Below, one piece after another: positions 10,670-22,852 of a stretch of DNA of 42,659 bases; the first letter of the stretch is position 1; each line of letters begins with the position of its first letter. The position numbers and the translations under genes are program-made. The stretch comes from Phytophthora quininea (Eukaryota > Oomycota > Peronosporomycetes > Peronosporales > Peronosporaceae), in the NCBI GenBank assembly GCA_011947345.1, contig JAAVTG010000309.1:1-42659 (forward strand), read 5' to 3'. Below the pieces are notes generated by a model, which was given only the letters and a program-made list of their open reading frames with translations, had not been told where the DNA came from and ran no database searches.

Positions 10670-12573
10670 ATGGAGATCACGGAGGGCGCCGCCGCGCCCC
10701 GGCGGCCGCTCAAGGACACGCCCCGCCACCAGCTCACGCGCGGGCTCATGCGCACGCTCAACGTCATCAACGTGGTGCGTGCCGGACCGCCAACAGGCCA
10801 GCAGAGCGACCGATAGAAAGAGACCCCACCTGGGTGTCTACTGCTGGCCTGCAGGACGACCGGGACAGGACAATGCACTGACGCAGGATGTTGTTATACG
10901 TACAGAACTACTACCGAAAGCACAACCCCAAGGCCGCGGGCGCTTTGATGAAGAAGAAGAAGCGCACGGCACCTGCCAACTACGCCTTCTCCGAGGCAGA
11001 GGAAACCTTCAACGGCCGCTACATTGTGCGCGGCCGCAAGCTCGGCGCGGTACGCAACCAACCAACGACGAACCGGAGAGTGATACGTCACTAAACATTA
11101 TGCTATTTGAACTACTGTAGGGCTCTTTTGGACAGGTGGTGGAGGGGCAGGACATTATGACCAACCAGGTCGTGGCCATCAAGATTGTGCAGAAGAAACA
11201 TCAATACACGGACCAGGCACAGACCGAGATCAACATCCTGCAGCAGCTGCACTTGCCGCAGCAGCATGACGCCACCAACCACATCGGTGCGTCCCATTTT
11301 GAACCATTCTAGCCGCGCCCTTGGTTTCGCGGTCTATAAGCGGAAAAGGCGCCAAAGAGTGTCAACAACTAACTGTTTTTTACCATGTCTATGTCATGCA
11401 GTGCGGCTAACCGATGCGTTCATGCACAAGGGCCACCAGTGTCTTGTGTTCGAGCGGTTGGGCCCCAACCTCTTTGATGTTCTGCGCGGAACGAACTTCC
11501 TCGGCATCAGCCTGAAACTTCTGCGCAAATTCACGCGGCAGATCCTCAAGGCACTGGAGTACATGCGCCACCCAAACGTCGACGTGATCCACTGCGACTT
11601 AAAGCCTGAGAATGTTTTGCTGGTTGCGCACGGCCACAGCTCACTGAAGCTCATCGACTTTGGCAGCTCGTGCCTCTCACGCAACCAAATCCACCGCTAC
11701 ACGCAGAGCCGCTTTTACCGAGCGCCGGAGGTACTGCTGGGTATGCGCTATACGGCTGCGATCGACATGTGGAGTCTTGGATGCATTTTGGTGGAGATGC
11801 ACATTGGCAAGCCGCTATTCTGCGGCTATGACTCGGCTGACCAGCTGCACCGCATCATCAACGTCTTAGGCATGCCGCCCCGCGAGCTCATTGCCAACGC
11901 CAACGCGAGCTACCGTCGCGAGTACTTCGACGAAGTTGTGATGGTGGAAGGAAACAACCGCTGGGTTGATTACCGCCTGAAGGTTCACAAGGCTGTGCCG
12001 CCGAAAGGAGTCGATGTGGTGAGTGTCTTAGTGTCTTTTATTTGTTGGGGTATTTGTATTTACGTGTGTGCTGTGCGCAGATCCCCGAAAGCTCAAAGAC
12101 TCTGGCCGAGATCCTTTCCAGCGCAGACAAGTATGGCACAGCAAACCACCAGCCTGAGCAGTACGAGGCTCTTCTTGACCTTGTTCATCGCATGCTGGAC
12201 TACAAGTGCGTTCGTTGATTGTGGACTGTTTAATACTGTTATGCGTATTAACTTTCGCGTGTGTGTGATCAATTCCAGCCCGGAAACACGGATAACGCCG
12301 AGCGAGGCAATGCAGCACCCGTTCCTACTGAGTTTGCGGCAACTACAACCTGACGAGACGGTAAGATTCTGTTATTGTTGTGCAAATTGCGATGTTCGAT
12401 GCTAACAGCATGGTATTTTGCAGATGGAAGAGCCTGCCGTCCAGGGTAAATTCAAGTACATGCGTGGCTCTTCGATGTACGATGTCCACGGTCGGAATGC
12501 AGAGAGGCAGATGCCGCCGCTTAACCGCGCGAAGCAGCGGCGCTTCCTTGACAAGTCGCCGCACGGCCGATGA
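10670..12573 (+). CDS. DYRK-family dual-specificity protein kinase
   Basis: Seven exons: 10670-10774, 10906-11049, 11121-11286, 11402-12018, 12081-12205, 12279-12360, 12424-12573. They total 1389 nt (462 aa), all in frame. The N-terminal DYRK-homology box is followed by the glycine-rich loop GSFGQVVEG (split before GS by intron 2), VAIKIV with the ATP lysine, the catalytic loop HCDLKPENVLL, DFGSSC (a DYRK hallmark in place of the usual DFG-x-A), and the activation segment RYTQSRFYRAPEVLLG. In that segment the second tyrosine position of Y-x-Q is the autophosphorylation site of the family. C-lobe motifs DMWSLGCIL and NPETRITPSEAMQHPF follow. The order and DH box are most like DYRK1. DYRKs act in nucleus and cytosol on growth and splicing factors. 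An alternative start at 10400 would add 90 residues. Confidence 0.93.
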
Positions 12574-13286
12574 GCGTTGTCGTACGCATAATACGCTGGG
12601 CTATGGTCGGGTGCCGCCATCTCTTGGTGGCGAGTGGCTTGTGAACGTAGCCCCATCGGTGTCACGGTAGGTGACTGGCCCATTGGCCACAAGGCTTGTT
12701 GGTTTTGGGCGTGTTTGTGGCTTGATGCAGGCTGCAGCTCAACCCACACGTCTAGAAACGCTGTGCCTTCGGTCATGCCGCAGGTTCGGTAGCTTGCAGG
12801 AGCATGGCAGACAATTCCCTTGGGCTCCACCACGTCGGCGAATTTGGGTCGCTGTCGCGCTGTCGAACCGAGTGTTGTCGGGCCAAGAGAGAAGTGCGCC
12901 ACCGAGTCTCTTCATTCTGGGGAGAAGAGCGAGTGTTGTGTCCGCTTGAAGGCCCAGAAGAATTCGATTGAGCGTATGTGTTTAGCTGGAGAGAAGCGAA
13001 GTTGATGAATTCAGGTAAAAGTATCTAATTGAAAACTGATGAGATGGCGAGTTGAAGTCTGGTGTCCTTGATATCCTGTCCATTACCACCACAAACGAAA
13101 GCAAGTTGTTGAGCACAGTTGGTTGTAAAAGCTCCCGAGCAGAGCCTCCGTCCCCAAAGGACAGCAGTGCCGCAAGCATCAGCTCCCTGAGAGTCGTGTT
13201 ATGATCGCCGACATTAAACCGCAACGCTGTCTATCTCGCTGTCTGCAAACCTGTCACATGACTCTCTTGGGTTTACTGTTGTTTGC
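12574..13286. other. Convergent intergenic region, kinase 3' side to eS12 3' side
   Basis: About 710 bp between two stop codons that face each other. Open frames here (for example 12671-12949 plus, 12402-12902 minus) are compositionally odd, match no domain and partly antisense the last kinase exons. I see only presumed 3' UTRs. Confidence 0.45.
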
Positions 13287-13702
13287 TTAGTTCTCGCCCT
13301 GGCGCTTGAGGTAGTCCAGCAACACGTTGAGCGCGTGGGTCTCCTCGCCGAAGTCGGTGATGACGGCGCACGACGTGGACACGACCTTGCGGGCCTCGCC
13401 CAGGAGTCGATCTTGCACAGGCCGCACCACTCGCCGAGCTGTTTGCCCGAGGGCACCAGGATGAGGTTCACGCCGTGCTCCTCGCACAGGGCGCGCACCA
13501 GCTTGCTGTAGCTGGGCTCGTCGCAGTCCTGGGCCAGGCAGCACAGACGCGCGCGACGCGAGTCCAGGGCCTTGGCGGCCTCGTGCAGGCCGCGCTTGAG
13601 GCCGTCGTGGATCAGCGCCTTCTTGAGCACCTCCTTGAGGGCGTCCATCTCGCCCAGCTCCTTGGGGACCTCGACCTCCGCCACAACTTCCTCAGCCGAC
13701 AT
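13287..13702 (-). CDS. RPS12: 40S ribosomal protein eS12
   Basis: A small L7Ae-fold protein of about 138 aa. Family-typical segments in order are [53 protein letters not shown], the [15 protein letters not shown] turn and, in another frame, [16 protein letters not shown] at the C-terminus. The frame changes at the CCC run 13399-13401 (plus strand). One missing base there separates CKID from EARKVV and restoring it gives 417 nt. eS12 sits at the beak of the small ribosomal subunit. A highly expressed essential gene is unlikely to be truly frameshifted, so I read the break as consensus error. Its ATG lies about 200 bp from the divergent HAT-repeat gene. Confidence 0.93.
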
Positions 13703-13904
13703 GTTGAATTTCTTGGAGTCCTCGGAAAGAAGAAGCTTTTACGTAATGAAGCAAGCGAGGTTGCCCTTGGGCTCGACTTGACTGGCTCAGGTTCACCTTC
13801 ACAAGAGTGACAAGGTGGGCCTCAGAATAGTGACATGTACTGATCATTAGAGGGACCTGTATAAAGTAATATTGCAAGAGTGATTGTTAGACCACTTTTG
13901 GATA

Positions 13905-15805
13905 ATGAGAGGCGTGGGGCGCTTAATGGCGCGGGCACTGCGGCGTCCTGAGGCGACGACGCGGGCGTTCAGCGCGCCGCTGCGCACGCAGACGCGTCTC
14001 TTCTCCAACTACGTCTCGGGCGATGGACTGTACGAGGGCCAGGACTACGCGCGGCAGGTGGAGAAGAAGTTCAGCGAGCTGTCGGGCAAGGAGCCGTGGG
14101 AGCCCGACGTCAAGTACCTGGCGAACGTCAAGGACCGCTGGCTGGGGCCCGAGCCCACACTCAACGAGCTGGTGCGAGAGGACGTCCCACTGGCCAGAGC
14201 GCTGTTCCGCAACGTGCTGCAGCGCCGCTACCCGAAAGATATGGGCATGTGGAACAAGTGGGGCGTCATGGAGTGGAAAGCGGGCAATGCAGGACTGGCC
14301 AGAATGATCTTCTCCAAGGCCTCCAAGATCAAGTTCGACGCCGAGCTCTGGAGCTCGTGGGGTCCATGGAGCTGGACACCAAGAACTTAAGCGAGGCCAA
14401 GCGGATCTTTAAAGTCATCTTAGCCACAGACCCTTGCAATGCCGAGGCTGGCTTGGGTCTGGCGCGGTGGGAGGTGGAGGCCGGAAATCCGGACGCTGCT
14501 CGTGAGAGGTTTGAGGAGCTGCTGGAGAAGCATCCACGAGACGTCGTGATCCTGCAGGCGTACGGAGTCTTCGAGGCTAAGTGCCAGCATGTTGGGCTGG
14601 CTCGTAGTATTTTTCAGAGTGCAGTGTCCCACCCACGAGCCGCTGGACAAGTGTGGCACGCGTGGGCCAAGGCGGAGTATGATGCGGGGCTGTACAAGAA
14701 CGCATTGGCTGTGATCACGTCGGCGTTCGAGAAGTTCCCGACGCACAAGTGGCTGGTGCTGCTCGGAGCCTTGTGCCACTTCAAGCTGGGCGATGTCTAC
14801 GAGGCTCGGCGTGCCTACCGACGACTTATTGATGGCGGACTGTACGTGGAACCAGCGGCGTACAATTCGTACGCCAAAATGGAGGAGGAGTTTGGCAACG
14901 ACGACGCAGCCGCGGGTTTGTACATCTCGGCGCTGGACCAGCATCCCGACCACGTTCCCAGCTTAATGGGACTTGCGCTTCTGTACAAACGAGGCGGCCA
15001 GCTGCGTAATTCGCGTAAAGTGTTTGAGAATGCGCTCAAAAACCTACAGCATACAGGTCCGGTGCTGCAAGCTTGGGGAGACTTTGAGGAGCACCACGGC
15101 GAGTTGGAACATGCTCGCGAGTTGTACGAAGAAGCCACGCAGATACAACCGACGCATGTCGAATCGTGGCGAGGACTGGCACGTGTAGAATCGAAAATGA
15201 ACCACCTCGACGCGGCGCGTTCTGCCCTTACCATGGCCGCGCAGCACGTGCCGAACGACGCGCCACTTCTTGTCGAGTTAGCGAAAATTGAACAGAAGAG
15301 GAGACGACTGCCAGCAGCGCGTGCGGCCTTGGAGAAGGCGCTCAGTATCGACTCATCGGACGCTGCCGTCTGGAATCTGCGCGCTCTGCTGGAGTTGGCT
15401 ATGGATCCGGAACGCGCCCAAACGATTGTAGAAAACGCGCTGGGTGTCATTCCTGACTATGAGAAGACCAGTCGAAGCATTTTGCTATGCACGTACGGAC
15501 GCGCGTACGCAGCTTTGGGCGACTATGAACAGTCTGTGGCAGCCTTTCAACGCTCGTTCAAGCTGCGACCGAAGAATTGGGAGACGCACATGATTTACGC
15601 CGACTGCGTCTTGGCACCGAACGAGGCTTGGAGCGAGGCCGTCAAGCACTACACGGCCGCTCGCAAGCTGCTACACCGAACTGATAGACGTCGCGGGAAA
15701 ATCCAGCGCAAACTGCACGCAGCTGAAGCGAAGGCGAAAGAGCAGCAGAGACATCACGAAGAAGACGATGACGATGAAGATGGCCATGAGGAAGAAGGCT
15801 CGTAA
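13905..15805 (+). CDS. HAT/TPR-repeat RNA-processing-like protein, probably mitochondrial
   Basis: About 633 aa consisting almost wholly of 34-residue helical hairpins. Their consensus has W/A-x-x-x-A/G-x-x-E and a following ARxxFExAL helix (examples: VWHAWAKAEYDAGLYKNAL, GDFEEHHGELEHARELYEEA). This HAT (half-a-TPR) style is known from RNA-maturation factors such as HCF107/MBB1 and from splicing factors. The N-terminus from 13905 is arginine-rich and lacks acidic residues for about 30 residues (RGVGRLMARALRRPE, then TRLFSNY), a typical matrix-targeting presequence. A start at 13884 would spoil this. The C-terminus is a Lys/Gln-rich helix ending in an acidic run. One base is missing in GGGG 14359-14362; restoring it gives 1902 nt. 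A role in mitochondrial RNA stability is inference. Confidence 0.72.
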
Positions 15806-15836
15806 CAATAGCAGACAGACATAATAGCACCCGGAT

Positions 15837-16086
15837 TTGGAAAGAGGTCGCCGACAATCGCGATGGAAGCGTATCAACCATTTACCACTGGCTGTAGTCT
15901 TCGACCACATTGCTCTCCGAGAGCTCGACATTTGGCTCAAGGAGCACGAAGAAGAAACGCTTGGAAGATGGCTCTACGAGTTGATCACGGACGACACTAG
16001 CCGCGTCATAATCTACGAGGCCGGCACCCAACTGCACGTGTTCACCACCGGTATGGTGATGGACCAGATTCGCCATCAAGTGGTAA
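15837..16086 (+). pseudogene. 5' part of an unrecognised gene split by a retrotransposon
   Basis: The coding frame (VVFDHIALRELDIWLKE onwards, with DTSRVIIYEAGTQLHVF) reads without stops into the insertion site. There it runs four codons into the LTR and ends at 16103. The same frame resumes after the element at 25494. No in-frame ATG is visible. An ATG at 15862 lies in another frame about 35 bases upstream of the protein-like part, so a base may be missing here too. I do not recognise the family. As it stands the gene would make a truncated product of about 80 residues. Confidence 0.55.
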
Positions 16087-16330
16087 TGTCACAGTCCCAT
16101 TAGAACTGTGGTGTTGAAACGGACAAAAGTAGCAACAGAAACCACAAAGCGGGGGTTTAAAGCAAATACACTTCGTTATTTTCTCCAACAGTCACAAGAT
16201 CTCGTTTACATCTTGTCGTCGAGCAGCTTCCTGTTGCTCTCCAACTCGCTTCCTCAACGCTAAAGTGACCGTAAAGGCCTTCGACACCGGATAAGTTCTA
16301 TCTGGAGTGGAGTCGACCATATTTACAACA
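16087..16330 (+). repeat. 5' LTR (244 bp)
   Basis: Begins TGTCACAGTCCC and ends ATTTACAACA. It is identical by eye to the two parts of the 3' LTR. The base after the LTR begins TAGTAGAGC, where a primer-binding site would lie. I cannot match it to a tRNA. Confidence 0.93.
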
Positions 16331-16359
16331 TAGTAGAGCTTTACGTGTGAGACAACAAG

Positions 16360-17719
16360 ATGAATGATCGTGAAGGAGTCGACATCGACGACTTCAATGG
16401 AGCTACAACGTCCAGACTCAATTCGAGCGAACTGGACGAAGTCCGAGACCTACTCACAAAGTTGCCCCGGCTGGAAGAAACCCTCCATGCCTTACAAAGG
16501 GACCAAACAAATTTAACGGAGTCGGTGGCGGCGTTTGCCACGCGAGTTGAGCGGCGTCACCACGAGAGTACGGCACAAGCAGGACGAACTCATCAACTTC
16601 TACAAGAAGTAATTCAGCAAATGCAGCAATTTTCGGACAGAAGTTATGCCACGATGGAGAGTCATTCGAGACAGTTAAACGAAATGCGCGGAGAAATAGA
16701 GCAGATGAAATCTGATGCTCAAGCTCAGCGTGAAGAAGTAGCTGATCTGCGGGCAACCATTACGGACATGTCATCTATGGCTGGTCCAAATGCAGTGGAT
16801 AATTCCGAGCTGTACCCTGAGTGGGATGTGCTGGGCAAAATGCCAGAAGGAACCACATCGTACTCAGCAAACGATCTCGAGGATCGGATAGCCAAGACTT
16901 TCAAGCAAAAGAGACGCCAATATTTGGCGGGGAAGACAATGAAGACATTGATGTGTATGTGCTCAATATGATCTCGTGGTATGGAGCTTTCCAGTTATTT
17001 TTCGACAACCACAAGTTGATTTCCGCGTCGGCCAGCTAATGATGAGTCACACAAAAGGCAAGGCAAAAGCATGGCTACTGCAGGAATACAGTGGCGAATG
17101 GCGCTGGAGCTCAATTGCCAAGAAAATGAGACAACGATTTCTCACCAAGTCTCGCGAGGAAGATCGGGTGGCACGATTGTTTGACTGCACCCAAAGATGT
17201 CGCTCGCTGGACGAGTACATTGAAGAGTTTTTGCGGCTGGCCCGAACGGAGGAAGTCTCCGTCAAGTTTAAGCTGATTCTCTTTAAGAAAGGCTTGCAAT
17301 CGCAGGATTTACAAAATTTTCTCCAGACGAAACAATATACATCGCTGGAAGACCTCGTCGATGCAGCTCGAACAATGAACCCACGTGCAGCGCCTGAAGA
17401 GTCAAATAAGCGTGCAGCGAAATCCGCAAGCGCTGGCTCGGCCGATGGAGGAAAATCCCGCAAGGGGAGTCAGAACAAGGGTGAAAAGAAAACCGACACG
17501 CAGAAGTGCACGCCAATGCACTGCACGGAACAAGGTCACACACCCGATAAGTGTTGGATGTTTCATCCAGAACTGCAACCGAAGTGGTTAAAGAGCAAGA
17601 AAAACAATGCAGCTACAACAACATCAGCGACATCCAATAGCGTTGGAATGGATCAACTGCTCAAAATGATGTCTTCTCTCAAATCTGACATGGATAAGTT
17701 GAAAAGTGATTTAAACTAA
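16360..17719 (+). CDS. Gypsy gag (capsid-nucleocapsid) region
   Basis: Starts 30 bp after the LTR. The N-terminal ~150 residues are a heptad-rich coiled coil. A Ty3-type retrotransposon capsid domain follows (MMSHTKGKAKAWLL, RFLTKSREEDRVARLF, YIEEFLRLARTEE). After a Lys-rich linker comes a zinc-knuckle-like cluster (C-x-x-x-H-C-x-x-x-G-H-x-x-x-x-C). One base is missing in A4 16907-16910 and one at CC 17032-17033. The terminal stop at 17717-17719 may be produced by another missing A in the preceding AAA, in which case gag and pol form one polyprotein. Confidence 0.82.
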
Positions 17720-20700
17720 GCGGTTCTGGGGATGGCATCCCAGGACCTGACACTGCCACCTCCAATGCAGAGTCGCAAGTGTTTGACCCAGGTAAGGAAG
17801 AGAACCTAGCCTACTTCCGAAAGAACGCGGCTGGCACACAGCTGGGGAAACGGTATTTGATAAAAATGTCGGCTGCACACGCGGTGACACTCACACGCAG
17901 GGTCGAACATTCTTCGATGAGGGAGCAGACTTTTGCGGTGTGTCGGAGGAATTTATCCGACGAAACAAATGGGAGCATCATGTCATCGATTCGGGGTTCT
18001 TTGCAGTAACCTACGCTAACGGCAAGACGGAACAAGTAGCAAATAGAACCATCACGCTGAAAATTTACGTGGATGACATGGAGTCTTTCACGTTCGATTT
18101 CAACATTTGCTTTATCCCAAACGGTTGTGATTTAATGCTAGGAGTTCCATGGAAGCGGACAGCGCTACCAATCATTGACTGGGAAACCGATCAAGTTTAC
18201 AGCAAGCAGCAGTACATTGAAGAGGTTGAGCGAGCAAAGAAACTTCAGGAGAAACAGAAACAAAACCCCGATATTCACGCTGAACGGCAACGAACAAAAG
18301 AGTCCCCGCTTGCTATCCCAAAACTACCGACAGAACGTAGTGCATACTACAGCGCAAAGTGGGGATTCACGAAGCACATCTCGCTCAAGACGGCAAAAAG
18401 ATATTCCGGAAAAAAGATGTGGAATTCGCAGCTGTCATACCCCAGGCAACCATCAACGCAATGTATGTTGAGGTCCTAAAAGAAGATGGGTACTCCGCTG
18501 CAGTAGCAGCGGCAGCAATTGTAACAACGAAAACCACAGATAAACAACAACGACAACTAACTACAGACTTGAAAACTTTTGCCGATAATCCTGGGTACCC
18601 TTTGCTGAAGGAATTCTCAGATATTTTTCGGACAGAATTACCAATCGGGTCACCAGCTCATGGTGAGCATGAAATGGAGATCAAAGAGGGCACTGGGGCA
18701 GTTTATCGACAGCAATGGAGGCTGAGTCCGGACCAAGAACGAGCACTTCGAGAGTGGGTGAAAGCTATGTTACGAGCTGGGTTAATTCGACCGAGTAAAT
18801 CACCACATGCCGCGCCAACGTTTTGCATAAAAAACCGGTGGGGTGGAGAGTAGTTCACGATTACAGAGCAATGAATGAGCGAACCGTCCGCCAATCCTCA
18901 CCAATGCCAAGGAAAGACTCGATTATTGATCGCATGAGTCTGGCATTCTGGTTTAGTTGTTTCGACTTATTTTCCGGATATTATCAACTACGCATGCGGG
19001 AAAAAGACATCCCTTTTACGGCGTTCCAGACTCCCGATGGCTTATATGAATACATTGCCATACCAATGGGCCTCAGCAACGCGCCAGCAACTTTCAACCG
19101 TATCATACAAGGAATCTTCGCGGATCTGCGCGACTTCACCGCAACGTATTTTGACGACATTTACATCTTCACAAAAACACACGACATGGAGGCACACCTT
19201 GCAGCAGTTCGAAAGGTATTCGAACGATGCCGGGAGAAAAACTGTATCTAAAGCTAGCCAAGTCTACAGTGTGTGCGCCCGAAATTCCGTGCCTCGGAGA
19301 TTTCGTGGGGAAAGATGGAGTTAGAATTGATCCTGACAAAGTTCGAGTCATCCAAGAATGGCCTCGACCAACCTCCGTGCGAGCATTGCAGTCATTCCTC
19401 GGAACTACAGTGTATGTGCAGCGATTCTGCAAAAATTACTCTGAGATTAGTGCGCCGTTGTTCGAACTGGTGAAAACAAAGAGGAGGTCAACATTGGAAT
19501 GGAGTAAAGAACAGATTCTGGCGTTTGAAAACCTGAAAATTGCGATGAGTAAAACACCAGTCCTAGCTCTCCCAAATTTCACGAAGCCATTTCACATGAG
19601 AACGGATGCGTCGCGATACGCGGTTGGTGGGGTGTTATTCCAGCTGAACGACAAAGATCTGGAACAACCTATAGCGTTCTGTGGGCGAAAGATGAAAGCT
19701 GCTGAATTAAACTACCCGACCCATGAGCAGGAGATGCTCGCTATTGTGCATTGCCTGCAAATATGGAGAATTTATCTACTTGATGGTGGAGGTCTCGTCG
19801 AAACAGATCACCACTCATTGGAACGGGTGCTGAAGCAGAAAACTATAAATCGGCGACTGTGCCGATGGTACAATTTACTTGCAGAGTTTAACTTGCGATT
19901 TAAGTACATACCTGGACCAACAAATAGCGTAGCAGACGCAATGAGCAGAAGACCAGACTTCGAGATTGACTTCTTACAACAGAAACAGCGTCAAATGAAT
20001 GCAGCCAGACGACTGCAAGAGAAGTCGCTACTCGAGATGATTCGACTGGCACAGCAAACGGCGGGGTTTAGCAAGTCAGTCTTGCCAAAACCGACGAAAG
20101 GCAACGCGAAATTCACATTTGTGGAGGAAGAAAATCTTATTCGTTGGACCTGTGGGGAGGAATCGCGTATTTTTATTCCACAAGAGGCGATTGAGTTACA
20201 ACATACTATCTTATGGGAACTCCATGACATTGCCATTGCTGGACACCCGGGGTCGAGAAGACAATTGATGCTGTCCAACAACGATTCTACTGGAAACGAA
20301 TGCATCAGAAAATTCAGCATTATATTGCAACGTGCGAATCGTGCCAACGAAATAAGCATAGGACCGGAAAATCACCAGGTCTATTACATCCACTCGAAAT
20401 CCCTTCGAGCCGATGGTCATCAATCGGCATGGATTTTATTACTGGCCTGCCGGAAACAAAAGTGGATATAACACGATTTTGGTCATTGCTGACAGGCTGA
20501 CTAAACGTGCACATTTTATCGAGACAGTAGCTACAATCTCAGCCGAAGAACTTGCGAAATTGTTCGTGAAAGAATATGTTCGCCATCACGGCTTACCATC
20601 GGATATCGTCTCCGATAGAGACTCGAAGTTCACGTCGAAGTTCTGGACATCGTGTGCAAAACTTTTAGGTACTAAACTCAAGTTAGCTACTGCTCATCAC

Positions 20701-21610
20701 CAACGAACCGACGGGCAAGTCGAAAGAATCAATGGAATTCTTGCAGGCTACCTCCGGCACTACGTTAGCGGGTTTCAAGATGATTGGGACCAATACTTAG
20801 CGCTAGCGGAATTTGCTTACAACAGTCGATACCAGTCAAGTATCGAAATGAGTCCATTTGTGGCAGACTTAGGATATTCGCCCAAACTTCCAACGGATTT
20901 AGCACTTCCGAACACGAACTGTGAGACAGCGAGCAAGTTTGTGGCGCACATGGAAAAATATTGCGTTCTATACAAGCTCAACTTCGGGCAAGTGCTGAAA
21001 AATGAAGCTTTACTACGACAGAGAGAGACGCGATCAGAAATTCAAGATAGGCGATATGGTTCTTATCTCTACTAAAGATTTCAACCCGAAGACAATTGGC
21101 GCCGTGCAACGAAAGTTGGCGTCGAAATGGATTGGGCCGTATGAAGTGCTGAAAATTCTACATGATGGAGCAAGTTATGAGCTTAATCTACCGCACGAAT
21201 TGCAGATTCATCCGGTTTTCCACACCATGGCGCTGAAGAAGTTCGTCAAGGACACAACGGGCTGTGTGCGAGACTCAACAATACCGACAATACGACTTAA
21301 AGATGGATCCGAAGGCCATCTCATCGAGGCAATACTAGATCATCGAATCAAAAGAGATGGCTCAGAGCAATACAAGTGCAAGTGGGTGGGGAAATCAGAC
21401 GATATCACCTGGGAACCAACAGCAAACTTACTCTCAGTGCCCGGCTTGATCCGTGAATATCATCGACGAGCGAATAACCTACCGACGAGAAGGTCAACCA
21501 GACTACAAGAACAAAATCAGCAGCATTATCTGCACGGATATAAAATTCGCAGTTGGACGTTCAGCCAGGAGGACCTCGTTCTGAAGGAGGTCGTGTCACA
21601 GTCCCATTAG
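17720..21610 (+). CDS. Gypsy pol: protease, RT, RNase H, integrase, chromodomain
   Basis: Protease lies at about 17880-18170 with active-site DEGAD (17916-17930). Reverse transcriptase is at about 18660-19250 with FDLFSGYYQL and the YFDD catalytic box. RNase H is at about 19560-19900 (MRTDASRYAVGG, HEQEMLAIVH). The integrase H-H-C-C finger is at about 20220-20350. The integrase core D,D-35-E is at about 20430-20740 (MDF, VSDRDSKF, GQVERINGIL). A C-terminal chromodomain is at about 21315-21450 (KCKWVGKSDDITWEP), which in this family steers integration to marked chromatin. The frame breaks at 17883-17884, 18361-18364, 18829-18834, 19237-19241, 20261 and 20458-20461 (each one base short), and near 21000. 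The last codons run into the 3' LTR. Confidence 0.88.
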
Positions 21611-21680
21611 AACTGTGGTGTTGAAACGGACAAAAGTAGCAACAGAAACCACAAAGCGGGGGTTTAAAGCAAATACACTT
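21594..21680 (+). repeat. 3' LTR, first 87 bp
   Basis: Matches 16087-16173 exactly by eye. It breaks after AAATACACTT, where the nested element begins. Confidence 0.93.
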
Positions 21681-21704
21681 CTTTCCCTGAAACAACATGA
21701 AACA
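21681..21704 (+). repeat. Left terminal inverted repeat of nested element
   Basis: CTTTCCCTGAAACAACAT followed by a second GAAACAACAT. Its mate is at 25302-25331 on the other strand. A further direct pair TTATTAGCCAATAAA lies at about 21713-21760. Confidence 0.6.
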
Positions 21705-21805
21705 ACATTTTTATTAGCCAATAAAAACGCGCCCTACAAAACACTTTATTAGCCAATAAATGGCTTTGTAGAAAAACTCATTCAGTCGTAGAAATTGGTC
21801 TGAAT

Positions 21806-22791
21806 ATGGCTGGGGCGACAGCGCCTTGCCCCAAGTGCAACAAGGTGCTGTCCAAGTCAAACATGGCGAAGCACAAGCAGCGTTGCGGGAAGAAGAAGCC
21901 CCCAAGACGCGTAAGGCAATCAACCGCGACGCCTACGCTCGCAACAAGGACGCCATCCTCGCCAAGCGACGCGAACAGCGTGTGTATGAGCGCTATCGGC
22001 GTCTCGAAGGTAAGGCAAATTGTCACTAAAGTGAGGTTTCTGTATTTTATTTATTATGCGTGTTATGAACTTGTAGTTGCGAGAGAAAATCTGGCAGAGC
22101 TCAAGAATAAGCCGCTTGAGGTGACCCCGACAAAGGAAAGGGCGTGGTTGCCTGAAGATGAAAGCAGCCCGTTGTACGGCGTTAGTCAAGACCCTAACCT
22201 GTATGCCTACTTTTTGGCGACTGTCCGCGACAAATGCAAGGCTAAGCATGGAAGGGGGCCTATGATGGTTGAGTTTCGAAAGTTCTACAAAGAGGCGATG
22301 TTGGTTCTTCACCCAGACAAGGTCTGTTCTCTCAAGAACAAGTTTGGGGAACGTCTGAACGACATTCAAGGCTACGCTCTGATTACTGCGAAGGCTTTCG
22401 GCGAGATCAAGAACGACCTCGAGGCAGACGTGGACGAAATCCCGGACGATGAAGCTGCAGCGATGTCTGATATCAACCTTCAGCGCGCGGGCGAGAACTT
22501 CAGCAGCGCAGATACCAGCACGATCGAGCTAAAATGAAAGCCCAAAGGATGCAGGCCGGTCTCAGCATCAAGCGCAAAGCTGTGGAGAAGTATCTCGCCT
22601 CGCGTACACTCCATCAGGAAAACTACCAGAAGCGAAAGGAAGAAGCCCAAGAGCAACGCGCCAAGGAAATCGAGAAGCTGGAGAAGATTATCGACGTCTT
22701 CGAGAACAATGGGCCTTGTTCAACGTTTGAAGAGTTCAAGGAGACTGAGAAAGAGCGATTCAAGGCCGCCTCGCAAAAGGGTAAGCAGTAG
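21806..22791 (+). CDS. Zinc-finger / J-domain-like protein of the nested element
   Basis: The N-terminus is a single zinc finger: CPKCNKVLSKSNMAKHKQRC (C-x2-C-x12-H-x4-C). A basic helix follows (INRDAYARNKDAILAKRREQ), then intron 22011-22077. Next comes a segment with FRKFYKEAMLVLHPDK, the helix II plus HPD loop expected of a J-domain co-chaperone of Hsp70. The C-terminal third is a Lys/Glu/Gln-rich coiled coil (KRKEEAQEQRAKEIEKLEKI). Single-base losses at C5 21899-21903 and GGG 22489-22491 break the frame. No transposase motif is visible. It is carried just outside the left TTCATACC array but inside the terminal inverted repeats. A DNA-binding or chaperone-recruiting accessory role is inference. 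Confidence 0.62.
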
Positions 22792-22852
22792 GCATACAAA
22801 AAAACTAATTTGTGATGAGATCTACGAGTTTTTCATCATCGTCGTCCGCACG

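Noticed and set aside
12402..12902. 166-residue minus-strand frame antisense to the kinase 3' end
   Set aside because: No recognisable domain. It overlaps the last kinase exon and its composition follows the codon bias of the kinase strand.
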